Counted from the stretch's first letter, positions 32,645 through 43,861 are shown. The stretch: 64,000 bases of DNA from Mycobacterium barrassiae (GCF_025822765.1 NZ_JACKUK010000042.1:81814-145813); one strand, 5' to 3'. Notes: a model not told the origin generated them from the letters alone. Program-made: numbers and translations.

Positions 32645-34573
32645 TTAGATGGTGCAGGCGGCACGGGCGCCGTCTTCGGTGGCCTTGCGGATGAGTCCAG
32701 CACCGGTGCAGTCACCTGCCGCGACGATGTGGGCATCGGGCAGGGCGGCGACGAGCTTCTCGTAAAGCTCGGTGTTCGGTTCGACGGCGCCGGCGATGAT
32801 GACGGTGTCCGACGGCAGCTGCCGGAAGGTCCCGCCGCGCGGGGTGAAGACGACGCCGTCGGGCGTGATCCGCTCGACGGACACCCGTACGTGCACCGTC
32901 ACCCCCAGCCGGTCGAGCCGGTCCATGTGTTCGGTCTTGCGCTTGTTGCCCACCAGCGGTGCAATCGTCTTACCCGGCTCGAGGATGGACACCAAACGGC
33001 CACGCGCGGCGAGGAATTCGGCGAGTTCGAGTGCGCCGAGGTCGGCGCCGACGATGGCTACGCGACGCCCCTCGGGGATCGAGCCGTGCGATATCGCGCG
33101 GACGACCTCGGGTGCGCTGCGCACGTTTGGCAACTCGGATCCTTCGATCGCGGGCGGGACGACCCGCCCGCCGTTGGCCACGATCACGGCATCCGGTCGC
33201 AGGTCGACGATATCGTCAGCCGAAAGGTTTTGTCCGAGTTCGACGTTGACTGAACTCCTGTCGATCTCCTGCCGCAGATAGTCGAGGTACGGCTTGTTCC
33301 CGGGATGCAACAGCGTCGCCCACCGCAGCGCCCCTCCGGTCTGGTCGTCGCGGTCGAAGAGCGCCACCCGATGACCGCGCTCGGCGGCCACGCGTGCGGC
33401 CTCCATCCCTGCGGGGCCGCCACCGATCACGACCACCCGCTTCGCGCGGGCGGCGGGCAGCACTGCCAGTTCGCGTTCCTTGCCGGTGCGCGGGTTGACC
33501 GCACAGTCCACCGAAAAGCGTTGTTCCATCGCGTCGATGCAGTTCTCGCACGAGATGCAGCCGCGGATTCGGTGCGCCTGCCCGGCCGCCACCTTGGCGG
33601 GCAGCTCCGGATCGGCCAGCATGGGCCGGCCCATCGCGATGAAGTCCGCCCTGCCGTCGGCGAGAATCTGCTCGGCGCGCCGGGGATCGTGGATACGCCC
33701 GACGGCGATCACCGGGACATCGACGACCTCCTTGACCGCCGCGGCGGCGCCTACGTTGAGCGCATCACCGTCGTCGGCCGCGTTGACCATGCCCGTCACC
33801 AGTCGATCGATAACCCCACCGCTGACATGGAACGCGTCGACGCCGGCAGTCACCAGTTCGGGTGCCACCAGGGCGGTTTCGAACATCGGCCGGCCGCCGG
33901 CCACCCGCTCATAGCCAGAGATGCGAAGCGTGATGGGTAGTGCGTCGCCGATTTCGGATCGGATCGCGGCAAGCGCGTCGAGCACCACGCGGATACGGCC
34001 CGACACCGAGTCGCCGCGGTAGTCGTCGGTGCGCCGGTTGCGTTGCGGGGCGAGGAACGAGCCGAGGAACATGTAGCCGTGGGCGGCGTGCACTTCGATG
34101 CCGTCGTACCCGGCCTCGGCGGCGCGCCGGACTGCCGCCTTGAACAGATCGAAAACCTCGACCAGCTGTTCGCGCGTGACCTCCGCAGAGGGACGGCCGG
34201 TCAGGTACGACGGAATCACCGACGGCCCGATCGACGTCACGCCGTACATCTCCGGCCCGAGCCCGTCGGGTCCGGCATGCACGATCTGCGGCTGGATCTT
34301 GGCACCGTGTTCGTGCACCACATCGACCAGTGCGCGATGCGCGTCGACCGCCTCGTCGGTGGCCAGGTGCAGCCCGCCCGGTGTCTCAGGGTGCCGATGA
34401 TCGATGCCGGTCGCGCCGACGGTGATCAATCCGACGCCGCCCGCAGCCCGCGCGGCGAAGTAGTCGCGGGTGCGCGCCGACGGCAGCCCTTCGGGGGTGC
34501 CGTACAGGGTCTCCATCGGCGACATCACCATGCGATTGCGCAGCGACATCGCGCCGATCCTGCCCGGCGCCAA
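32645..34573 (-). CDS. FMN/FAD/Fe-S reductase, 2,4-dienoyl-CoA reductase (FadH)-like
   Basis: This protein of about 642 residues has an N-terminal old-yellow-enzyme barrel (LRNRMVMSPMETLYGTPEG), a 4Fe-4S cluster region (CISCENCIDAMEQ, then C11 residues later) and a C-terminal FAD/NAD(P) domain (RVVVIGGGPAGMEAARVAAE). The first two cluster gaps are C-x2-C-x2-C where FadH has C-x2-C-x3-C. The TTG at 34573 is the first accepted start, yet conserved YPNLLAPGRIG begins earlier, after an ATA at 34594. The frame is continuous with adhB apart from one TAG. It is absent at this spot in M. tuberculosis. Confidence 0.88.
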   Translation of the reverse strand: MAPGRIGAMSLRNRMVMSPMETLYGTPEGLPSARTRDYFAARAAGGVGLITVGATGIDHRHPETPGGLHLATDEAVDAHRALVDVVHEHGAKIQPQIVHAGPDGLGPEMYGVTSIGPSVIPSYLTGRPSAEVTREQLVEVFDLFKAAVRRAAEAGYDGIEVHAAHGYMFLGSFLAPQRNRRTDDYRGDSVSGRIRVVLDALAAIRSEIGDALPITLRISGYERVAGGRPMFETALVAPELVTAGVDAFHVSGGVIDRLVTGMVNAADDGDALNVGAAAAVKEVVDVPVIAVGRIHDPRRAEQILADGRADFIAMGRPMLADPELPAKVAAGQAHRIRGCISCENCIDAMEQRFSVDCAVNPRTGKERELAVLPAARAKRVVVIGGGPAGMEAARVAAERGHRVALFDRDDQTGGALRWATLLHPGNKPYLDYLRQEIDRSSVNVELGQNLSADDIVDLRPDAVIVANGGRVVPPAIEGSELPNVRSAPEVVRAISHGSIPEGRRVAIVGADLGALELAEFLAARGRLVSILEPGKTIAPLVGNKRKTEHMDRLDRLGVTVHVRVSVERITPDGVVFTPRGGTFRQLPSDTVIIAGAVEPNTELYEKLVAALPDAHIVAAGDCTGAGLIRKATEDGARAACTI

Positions 34574-34600
34574 CAGGTTTGGATACCCGCTTATCGCGGG

Positions 34601-35731
34601 CTACCGATCCTCGTCGGTATAGCGGATGACACCGCGGATGTTGCGGCCCTGCAGCATGTCCTGGTAGCCGTCGTTGATCTGCTCCAGCTTGTACTGCCGG
34701 GTCACCATGTCGTCGAGGTTGAGCTTGCCCGCCTTGTACATCGACAGCAGCTGCGGGATGTCGAAGTGCGGGTTACCGCCACCGAAGATGGTGCCCTGCA
34801 GGTTCTTCTGCATCAGGGTCAGCAGCGACAGGTTCAGCTTCACGTCCGTCTCGGCCATGTTGGCGACGGCGGTCACCACGCAGGTGCCGCCCTTGGACGT
34901 GCAGTTGAGGTAGTTGTCGATGTCCTCGCCCTTGAGCTCGCCGGTGGTGATGATCGTCTTCCTCGCCATCAGGCCTGCGGTGACCTCGGCGATGCCGGCC
35001 ATTGCGGCGAACACGTCGGGATAGACGTGGGTGGCGCCGAACTTCAGCGCCTGATCGCGCTTCCACTCGACGGGGTCGATGGCGAAGATGTGGCGGGCGC
35101 CCGCGTTCACCGCACCCTGCAGCGCACCCATGCCCACGCCGCCGATGCCGAAGATCGCGACGTCCTCACCCGGGCGGATGTCCGCGCTGCGCACGGCCGA
35201 GCCGTAGCCGGTGGTCACACCGCAGCCGACGAGGCAGGCCACCTCGAACGGGATGGACGGGTCGATCTTCACCACCGAGCTCTTGTGCACGACCATGTAC
35301 GGGCTGAACGTGCCGAGCAGCGTCATCGGAATGACCGGCTTGCCGTCGGCGGTGTGCACCCGGTTGGTGCCGTCGGACACCGCGGTGCCGGTGAGCAGCA
35401 GCGCGCCCAGGTCGCAGAGGTTGCGCTGGCCGCTCTGACAGGTCGGACACTCACCGCAGGACGGGATGAACGAGAGCACCACGTGATCGCCGGGTGCGAC
35501 GTTCTCGACGCCGGGGCCGACCTCGAGCACGATGCCCGCGCCCTCGTGTCCGCCCAGCACCGGGAAGCCGGCCATCGGGATGTCCCCGGTGACCAGGTGA
35601 TGGTCGGAGTGGCACATGCCAGACGCTTCCATCTGGATCTTGACCTCGTCTTTCACGGGGTCGCCGATCTCGATTTCCTCGATTGACCACGGCTGGTTGA
35701 AGTCGTAGATCAGAGCGCCTTTTGTCTTCAT
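34601..35731 (-). CDS. adhB: NDMA-dependent zinc alcohol dehydrogenase AdhB
   Basis: This 376-residue MDR enzyme closely matches M. tuberculosis AdhB (Rv0761c). Catalytic zinc ligands are in CHSDHH and GGHEGAG, structural zinc Cys in CGECPTCQSGQRNLC, and the NAD loop is GIGGVGMGALQG. It belongs to the NDMA-dependent group with tightly bound cofactor, associated with mycofactocin as electron carrier. I choose ATG 35731 (MKTKGALIYD, as in homologues); ATG 35737 is two codons earlier. It has a free 5' region of 96 bases and so probably its own promoter. Confidence 0.95.
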   Translation of the reverse strand: MKTKGALIYDFNQPWSIEEIEIGDPVKDEVKIQMEASGMCHSDHHLVTGDIPMAGFPVLGGHEGAGIVLEVGPGVENVAPGDHVVLSFIPSCGECPTCQSGQRNLCDLGALLLTGTAVSDGTNRVHTADGKPVIPMTLLGTFSPYMVVHKSSVVKIDPSIPFEVACLVGCGVTTGYGSAVRSADIRPGEDVAIFGIGGVGMGALQGAVNAGARHIFAIDPVEWKRDQALKFGATHVYPDVFAAMAGIAEVTAGLMARKTIITTGELKGEDIDNYLNCTSKGGTCVVTAVANMAETDVKLNLSLLTLMQKNLQGTIFGGGNPHFDIPQLLSMYKAGKLNLDDMVTRQYKLEQINDGYQDMLQGRNIRGVIRYTDEDR

Positions 35732-35792
35732 CCGCATGTGCCTTCCGCTAGAGCTAGTGAGGCCAGACTAGAGCCATTAGTTAGATAGGTCA

Positions 35793-35823
35793 CGGCCACC
35801 CCCAATCAACTGCTTGGTGGCCG
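35793..35823 (-). terminator. Hairpin after the Rv0762c-like gene
   Basis: CGGCCACC (35793-35800) and GGTGGCCG (35816-35823) are perfect 8-base complements around a 15-base loop. The hairpin begins 5 bases after the stop at 35828 on the minus strand. It likely ends the CYP123-CYP51 transcript before adhB. Confidence 0.65.
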
Positions 35824-35827
35824 CAAA

Positions 35828-37942
<2,115 letters not shown>

Positions 37943-37946
<4 letters not shown>

Positions 37947-38767
37947 GACGGCATTCCCTCCTCACCGAGAGCGAGCTTCTGTCGGTCTGTGATTTCGGCC
38001 AACGGGGCTTCGGGCTGCAGCTCCATATTCGCGATGAACCCGCCGCGCGGTGTCTCGGCGACGAATGTGATGGCGCGGGCCAGGTCGTCGGCGCGCAGGA
38101 AGTAGTCGTGCCGGGCCTGACCCCACTTCGCCCAGTCCTCCAGCGCCGGGCCGACCAGCTCGGCGGGCAGGCTCCATCCCATCGACGTCTTCGTCGGGCC
38201 GGGGTGCACGATCGATGCGCGCACGCCGGTGCCCTCGAGCTCCATCTGGTAGTTGGTGACCATTGCGACCAGGCCCGCCTTGGCGGCGCCGTAGGCGCCC
38301 ATGTGCGGCCGTTGCCGCAGTGCCACATCGGATCCGACGAAGATCAGATCGCCGCGCCGGCGTTCGATCATGCCGGGCAGCACCGCGGTGGCCACCCGGT
38401 TCGCGCCGATCAGATGGATCTGGATCTGCGACTCGAAATCCTCGGTGCTGATGTCGGCGAGCTTGCCGAAGTAGGTGTCGCCTGCGCCGGCGACCAGCAC
38501 CTCGATCTCACCGAGTTCCGAGATGGTCTGTTCGACAGCGGACTTCACGGAGTCCGGGTCGGTGACGTCGAGGTGTACGGGGATCGCCTCGCCGCCGTCG
38601 GCGCGGATCTTGGCGACGATCTCCTCGAGTTTCTCCACCCGGCGGGCGCCGAGCGCGACGGGGAAGCCATTGCGGGCCAGCCGGATCGCGGTCGCCTCAC
38701 CGATTCCGGAGGAGGCGCCTGCGACGAGCGCCGGACGACGGTCGGGCAGCGGGTCAAAGCGTGGCAT
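37943..38767 (-). CDS. Short-chain dehydrogenase (Rv0765c-like)
   Basis: This 274-residue classical SDR has the coenzyme loop LVAGASSGIGEATAIRLA (about 14-31), DVTDPDSV, VLVAGAGDTYFG, catalytic Ser in IFVGSDVALRQ and YGAAK (Y-x3-K). It sits between CYP123 and CYP51 exactly as in M. tuberculosis. Oxidation of a hydroxylated product made by one of these P450s is a reasonable inference. Confidence 0.93.
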
Positions 38768-38801
38768 GCCTAAGCCTTTCGGTTCTCACAGCCTTTCGGT
38801 C

Positions 38802-40016
38802 TCACCGGACCTGAACGGAGACGGGGAGGTGAGCGAACCCGCGGACATTGCTCGAGTGGACGCGGACGGCGCTGGCCTCGTCGACCTCGTATCCGCGGAT
38901 TCGCTTGAACAACTCGGCCAGTGCCACTCGGGCCTCCATCCGTGCGAGATGGGCACCGAGGCAGAAATGGGCACCGCTGCCGAAACTCATGAGCTTCGAA
39001 CCGATTTCCCGCCCGATGACGAAGTCGTCGGGATTATCGAAGACCCGCTCATCGCGGTGCGCCGAGCCGGGGAGCAGCAACAGTACGTCACCGTCGGGAA
39101 TGACGGTGTCGTAAAGCTCCAGCTCGCCGGCGACCGTGCGGGCGAGGATCTGGCTGGAGGTGTCGAACCGCAGCGTCTCCTCCACCCACAGCGGAATGCG
39201 CTCCAGATCCTCGAACACCGGGCCGATCTGGTCGGGGTTACGGTGCCCCCAGAACGCGGCATTGGCAAGCAGTTTGGTGGTGGTCTCGTTGCCCGCGATC
39301 ACCATGAGGAACATGAAGCCGATGATCTCGTCGTCGGTGAGGCGGTCACCGTCGATCTCGGCTTCCAGCAACGCTGTCGTCAGGTCGTCGGTCGCCTTCT
39401 TCCGGCGTTCCTTGACCATGTCCTGGTAGTAGACGATGAGATTGAGCGACGCCTCGATCGCCGACTCCGGCACATCGGTGACGCCGTCGTCGCGGTGCAT
39501 CACCGCGTCGGCCCATGCACGCACCTGCGTCCGATCGGCCTCGGGCACACCCATCAGCTCCGAGATGACGTCCATCGGCAGCTTTCCCGCGAATTCGTCG
39601 ACGTAGTCGACGATGCCGCTGTCGCGGGCGATGGCCAGCATGTTGTCGAGGTGCTGGACTGCGATCTCGGTGACGCGCGGCTCGAGCTCGCGGATGCGTC
39701 GCGGCGTGAAACCCTTTGACACCAAGGTCCGCAACCGCAGGTGCGCCGGATCGTCCATCGCCAGAAACGACATGGTCTTCGACGCGTGCGGACCGCGCGA
39801 AGCCGGATCCAGTGACACCCCGAACTTGTTGGACAGAGTGGTGCTGTTGCGGAATCCCTGCAGCACGTCCGCATGTCGTGACAACGCCCAGAAGCCGAGC
39901 TTCTCGTTGTGGTAGAGCGGAGCCTCGTCACGCAGCCGCTTGTAGTACGGGTACGGATCCTCGTGGAAGTCGTAGTCGTATGGATCGAGGAGCAGTTCGC
40001 CGGTCGCAGCGCTCAT
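38802..40016 (-). CDS. cyp123: Cytochrome P450 CYP123
   Basis: This 404-residue P450 has I-helix IAGNETTTK, ExxR in WVEETLRFDTS and haem loop FGSGAHFCLG with C352. Position and sequence agree with CYP123 of M. tuberculosis (Rv0766c). Its ATG overlaps the TetR stop as ATGA. The substrate is unknown; neighbours suggest a lipid or sterol-like molecule. Confidence 0.94.
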   Translation of the reverse strand: MSAATGELLLDPYDYDFHEDPYPYYKRLRDEAPLYHNEKLGFWALSRHADVLQGFRNSTTLSNKFGVSLDPASRGPHASKTMSFLAMDDPAHLRLRTLVSKGFTPRRIRELEPRVTEIAVQHLDNMLAIARDSGIVDYVDEFAGKLPMDVISELMGVPEADRTQVRAWADAVMHRDDGVTDVPESAIEASLNLIVYYQDMVKERRKKATDDLTTALLEAEIDGDRLTDDEIIGFMFLMVIAGNETTTKLLANAAFWGHRNPDQIGPVFEDLERIPLWVEETLRFDTSSQILARTVAGELELYDTVIPDGDVLLLLPGSAHRDERVFDNPDDFVIGREIGSKLMSFGSGAHFCLGAHLARMEARVALAELFKRIRGYEVDEASAVRVHSSNVRGFAHLPVSVQVR

Positions 40017-40621
40017 TTGTCCTCTCCGAGGATGAGGCCGACCACATAGCTGAGGCGATCGGCGATCTGGTGATAGGTGAAGGCACCGCTTCCGGCGTTG
40101 ACCAATGCGCCGAAGAAGGTCATCTCCAACGCGGCCAGGGTGCGAGGGTCGGCATCGGGGCCGAGGGCCGAGCGGATGCGGCGGTGGATCTCCGCGCCGA
40201 TGCGGTCGCGGACCGCCCGCACCGCGTCGTCGTTCCCACCCAGCAGAGCGGTTGTGCAGGCCGCGGCCACCTCGGGTTCGTCGGCGACCGTCAGCGCCAT
40301 GCTGCGCAGTGTCTTCTCGACACGCTCAACTCTGCTGTCGTTGACGTCGGTGAAGTAGGGCACCCGGCGGATCAGGTTCAGGTAGACCTCGGCGATCAGG
40401 TGGTTCTTCGATGAGAAATAGGTGTAGGCGGTGGCCGGTGCGACCTTGGCCCGTGCCGCAACCGCCCGCACCGTGAGGTCCGCATACGAGGACTCGCGCA
40501 GCATCTCCACGCCGGCGGCGAGCACCTTGTTGAAGGTCTCCTCCTGCCGACGGTTGCGCGGCGTTTCCCCTGGCTGCGGGGAAGGTGGCGAGGTGATCGC
40601 GACCACGGGATCACTGGACAC
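40013..40621 (-). CDS. TetR regulator of the CYP123/CYP51 and aldA units (Rv0767c-like)
   Basis: From GTG 40621 it encodes 202 residues. The HTH is AVAARAKVAPATAYTYFSSKNHLIAEVY in the first 80 residues, and the C-terminus is the usual all-helical ligand domain. It is the first gene of the minus-strand cyp operon and is divergent from aldA. The palindrome TGGACA-CA-TGTCCA overlaps its own start codon and a second copy lies by aldA, which supports autorepression and control of both units. Upstream codons in this frame are antisense to aldA. Confidence 0.9.
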   Translation of the reverse strand: MSSDPVVAITSPPSPQPGETPRNRRQEETFNKVLAAGVEMLRESSYADLTVRAVAARAKVAPATAYTYFSSKNHLIAEVYLNLIRRVPYFTDVNDSRVERVEKTLRSMALTVADEPEVAAACTTALLGGNDDAVRAVRDRIGAEIHRRIRSALGPDADPRTLAALEMTFFGALVNAGSGAFTYHQIADRLSYVVGLILGEDK

Positions 40622-40628
40622 ATGTCCA
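40615..40628. promoter_or_regulatory. TetR operator copy 1 (TGGACA-N2-TGTCCA)
   Basis: TGGACACATGTCCA has perfect 6-base arms with a CA centre. It overlaps the GTG start of the TetR gene, so bound protein would block its own expression. The same motif recurs at 40728-40739. Confidence 0.75.
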
Positions 40629-40727
40629 ACGTATCGGACAAGGGTCTGATGAGGCAAGTGTGCAGCTAAAACGCCGCATCCTTGCTTAAGGCGGCGAAGT
40701 GAGGCTAAGGTTCGACCTAGCAGCATC

Positions 40728-40739
40728 GGACAGTTGTCC
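40728..40739. promoter_or_regulatory. TetR operator copy 2 (GGACA-N2-TGTCC)
   Basis: GGACAGTTGTCC shares both arms with the copy at 40615 and lies 25 bases before the aldA ATG and 15 bases before its ribosome site. Two matching palindromes at the two divergent starts strongly suggest joint repression by the neighbouring TetR protein. Confidence 0.75.
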
Positions 40740-40763
40740 AGCAACGCGAACACAGGAGTTCGG

Positions 40764-42233
40764 ATGGGAATCCTCGCCGATCGCGAGAGTCGTCTGCTCA
40801 TCGACGGCGAGCTCGTCGCCGGCAGCGCGGGCACGTTTGAGACGGTCAACCCGGCTACCGAGGAGGTGCTCGGCGTCGCTGCCGATGCGAGCGCCGACGA
40901 CATGGGCCGCGCGATCGAGGCGGCGCGACGCGCATTCGACGAGACCGGGTGGTCAACCGACACCGAGCTGCGCGTGCGCAGCATCCGCCAACTCCAGCAG
41001 GCGATGCGCGACCACATCGAGGAACTGCGCGAGTTGACGATCGCCGAAGTGGGCGCCCCGCGGATGCTGACCGGCGCCGCACAGCTCGAAGGTCCGGTCG
41101 AGGACTTGAGCTTCGGTGCCGAGACGGCCGAGTCATACGCTTGGACAACAGATCTCGGCGTGGCATCGCCGATGGGTATCAAGACCCACCGCACCATCGC
41201 ACGCGAGGCGATCGGCGTCGTCGGCGCCATCACGCCGTGGAACTTTCCCCACCAGATCAACCTCGCCAAACTGGGTCCCGCGCTGGCGGCGGGCAACACG
41301 GTGGTGCTCAAGCCCGCACCCGACACACCCTGGTGCGCAGCGGTTCTGGGTGAACTGATTCGCGAGCACACCGACATCCCGCCTGGGGTGGTCAACATCG
41401 TCACCTCCAGCGATCACGGTGTCGGTGCGCTGCTGTCGAAAGATCCCCGGGTGGACATGGTTTCGTTCACCGGGTCGACGAACACCGGCCGCGCGGTGAT
41501 GGCCGACGGTGCGCCCACGCTGAAGAAGGTGTTCCTGGAACTCGGCGGCAAGTCCGCGTTACTGGTGCTCGACGACGCCGACCTGGCGGGTGCCTGTTCG
41601 ATGTCGGCCTTCACGGCGTCAATGCACGCGGGACAAGGGTGTGCGATCACGACCCGACTGGTGGTGCCGAGGGCTCGTTACGACGAAGCTGTCGAGGCGG
41701 CCGCGGCCACGATGGCAGGGCTGCGGCCGGGGGACCCCAACGATGCGGGAACCATCTGCGGGCCGCTGATCTCCGAACGGCAGCGTGAACGCGTACAGGG
41801 CTATCTGGACTCGGCCTCCGACGAAGGCGGCAAGTTCGCCTGCGGCGGAGGGCGTCCCGCCGATCGTGACACCGGCTTCTTCATCGAGCCGACGGTCATC
41901 GCGGGTCTGGACAACAACGCCAAGGTGGCCCGCGAGGAGATCTTCGGGCCGGTGCTGACGGTCATCGCGCACGACGGCGACGACGATGCCGTGCGCATCG
42001 CCAACGACTCGCCCTACGGCCTGTCGGGCACGGTGTTCAGCTCCGACCCCGACCGTGCGGCCGCCATCGCCGCCCGGCTGCGCGTCGGCACCGTCAACGT
42101 CAACGGCGGCGTCTGGTATTCGGCAGACATGCCGTTCGGCGGCTACAAGCAGTCCGGTATCGGCCGGGAGATGGGGCTCGCGGGATTCGAGGAGTACCTC
42201 GAGATCAAAGCCATTGCGACAGCGGTCAGTTAG
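40764..42233 (+). CDS. aldA: Aldehyde dehydrogenase AldA
   Basis: It is a 489-residue NAD(P)-dependent aldehyde dehydrogenase, the same length as M. tuberculosis AldA (Rv0768). The oxyanion Asn is N160 (TPWNFP), the general base E259 (LELGGKS) and the nucleophile C293 (HAGQGCAI). AGGAG lies 5 bases before the ATG. It heads an operon with an SDR, a hydroxyacid dehydrogenase and a CMD-like protein, and probably removes aldehydes generated by the divergent P450/alcohol dehydrogenase unit. Confidence 0.96.
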   Translation: MGILADRESRLLIDGELVAGSAGTFETVNPATEEVLGVAADASADDMGRAIEAARRAFDETGWSTDTELRVRSIRQLQQAMRDHIEELRELTIAEVGAPRMLTGAAQLEGPVEDLSFGAETAESYAWTTDLGVASPMGIKTHRTIAREAIGVVGAITPWNFPHQINLAKLGPALAAGNTVVLKPAPDTPWCAAVLGELIREHTDIPPGVVNIVTSSDHGVGALLSKDPRVDMVSFTGSTNTGRAVMADGAPTLKKVFLELGGKSALLVLDDADLAGACSMSAFTASMHAGQGCAITTRLVVPRARYDEAVEAAAATMAGLRPGDPNDAGTICGPLISERQRERVQGYLDSASDEGGKFACGGGRPADRDTGFFIEPTVIAGLDNNAKVAREEIFGPVLTVIAHDGDDDAVRIANDSPYGLSGTVFSSDPDRAAAIAARLRVGTVNVNGGVWYSADMPFGGYKQSGIGREMGLAGFEEYLEIKAIATAVS

Positions 42234-42243
42234 GAGACATCGG

Positions 42244-43008
42244 GTGGGACTTTACGGAGATCAGTTCACCGACAAGGTGGCGATCGTCACCGGTGCCGGT
42301 GGCGGCATCGGGCAGGCGTACGCCGAAGCGCTGGCCCGGGAGGGCGCGGCGGTCGTGGTCGCCGACATCAACGTCGAAGGCGCGCAGAAGGTCGCCGACG
42401 GCATCAAAGGGGAGGGCGGTAACGCGTTGGCAGTGCGCGTCGACGTGTCCGATCCCGATTCGGCCAAAGAGATGGCGGCGCAGACGCTTTCGGAGTTCGG
42501 TGGTATCGACTACCTGGTCAACAACGCCGCGATCTTCGGCGGCATGAAGCTCGACTTCCTCATCACTGTCGACTGGGACTACTACAAGAAGTTCATGAGC
42601 GTGAACATGGACGGCGCACTGCTGTGCACCCGCGCGGTCTACAAGAAGATGGCCAAGCGCGGCGGCGGTGCGATCATCAACCAGTCGTCCACCGCGGCGT
42701 GGCTCTACTCGAACTTCTACGGGCTGGCCAAGGTCGGCATCAACGGCCTCACACAGCAGCTCGCGACCGAACTGGGCGGGCAGAACATCCGCGTCAACGC
42801 CATCGCGCCGGGGCCAATCGACACCGAGGCCAACCGGACCACCACTCCGCAGGAGATGGTCGCCGACATCGTCAAGAACATTCCGCTGTCGCGGATGGGG
42901 CAGCCTGAGGATCTGGTCGGCATGTGCCTGTTCCTGCTGTCGGACCAGGCCAAGTGGATCACCGGGCAGATCTTCAATGTCGACGGCGGACAGATAATTC
43001 GGTCATGA
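42244..43008 (+). CDS. Short-chain dehydrogenase (Rv0769-like)
   Basis: The GTG at 42244 starts a 254-residue classical SDR. It has TGAGGGIGQAYAEALA, the NNAA motif, catalytic Ser in NQSSTAAWLY, and Tyr/Lys in FYGLAKVG; the C-terminus reads ITGQIFNVDGGQ. The ribosome site GGAG overlaps the aldA stop, so the two are coupled. No mycofactocin-type insertion is visible. It matches the SDR following aldA in M. tuberculosis. Confidence 0.93.
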   Translation: MGLYGDQFTDKVAIVTGAGGGIGQAYAEALAREGAAVVVADINVEGAQKVADGIKGEGGNALAVRVDVSDPDSAKEMAAQTLSEFGGIDYLVNNAAIFGGMKLDFLITVDWDYYKKFMSVNMDGALLCTRAVYKKMAKRGGGAIINQSSTAAWLYSNFYGLAKVGINGLTQQLATELGGQNIRVNAIAPGPIDTEANRTTTPQEMVADIVKNIPLSRMGQPEDLVGMCLFLLSDQAKWITGQIFNVDGGQIIRS

Positions 43009-43859
43009 GCACTGACGACATCAAGCTCGGCTATATCGGCCTCGGCAACATGGGGGCGCCGATGGCCAAGCGACTGGTCGACTGGCCGGGCGGCGTGATC
43101 GTGTACGACGTGCGCGCCGAGGCGATGACGCCGCTCGCAGAGGCGGGCGCCACGCTGGCCGACAGTGTGGCCGATGTCGCCGCCGCCGAAATCATCAGTG
43201 TGACGGTGCTGAACGACGCGCAGGTGCGTGAGGTCGTCACCGAGCTCGCAGGCAATGCCAAACCCGGCACCGTCATCGCCATCCACTCGACGATCAGCCC
43301 CGATACCGCGGTGGAGCTGGCGGAGCAGTTGCGGCCGCAGGGAATTCACATCGTGGACGCGCCGGTCAGCGGCGGCGGCGGCGCGGCGGAGAAAGGCGAG
43401 CTCGCTGTGATGGTGGGCGCCGATCGCGACGTCTACGAGCGGATCAAACCGGCATTCAAGCAATGGGCGTCGCTGGTGATCCACGCAGGCGAACCGGGTG
43501 CGGGAACCCGAATGAAGTTGGCCCGCAACATGTTGACGTTCACCTCCTACGCCGCGGCGTGCGAGGCGATGAAACTCGCCGAAGCGGCAGGACTGAATCT
43601 GGGTGCGCTCGGCCGGGTGGTACGTCACAGTGACGCGCAGAGCGGCGGTCCCGGCGCCATCATCGTCCGCGAGGACATGAGAGAGCTGACACCCGACCAT
43701 TGGTTGTTCGACGCCTTCACCCACACCCGGGGTCTCGGCGAAAAGGATTTGAGCTTGGCCTTGGAGCTCGGCGATGCCAACAACGTCGAACTCCCGCTGG
43801 CCCAGATCGCACTGCAGCGGCTCGCCGAGGGGCTCGGCGTTCCGCACCCGAAGGAGTGA
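43005..43859 (+). CDS. NAD(P)-dependent hydroxyacid dehydrogenase (Rv0770-like)
   Basis: This 284-residue HIBADH-family protein starts by ATGA overlap with the SDR stop. Motifs are GYIGLGNMGAPMAKRLV, DAPVSGGGGAAEKGELAVM, and the active-site lysine in GTRMKLARNML. It corresponds to Rv0770. Oxidation of a beta-hydroxyacid from the aldA pathway is a guess. Confidence 0.93.
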   Translation: MSTDDIKLGYIGLGNMGAPMAKRLVDWPGGVIVYDVRAEAMTPLAEAGATLADSVADVAAAEIISVTVLNDAQVREVVTELAGNAKPGTVIAIHSTISPDTAVELAEQLRPQGIHIVDAPVSGGGGAAEKGELAVMVGADRDVYERIKPAFKQWASLVIHAGEPGAGTRMKLARNMLTFTSYAAACEAMKLAEAAGLNLGALGRVVRHSDAQSGGPGAIIVREDMRELTPDHWLFDAFTHTRGLGEKDLSLALELGDANNVELPLAQIALQRLAEGLGVPHPKE

Positions 43860-43861
43860 GC

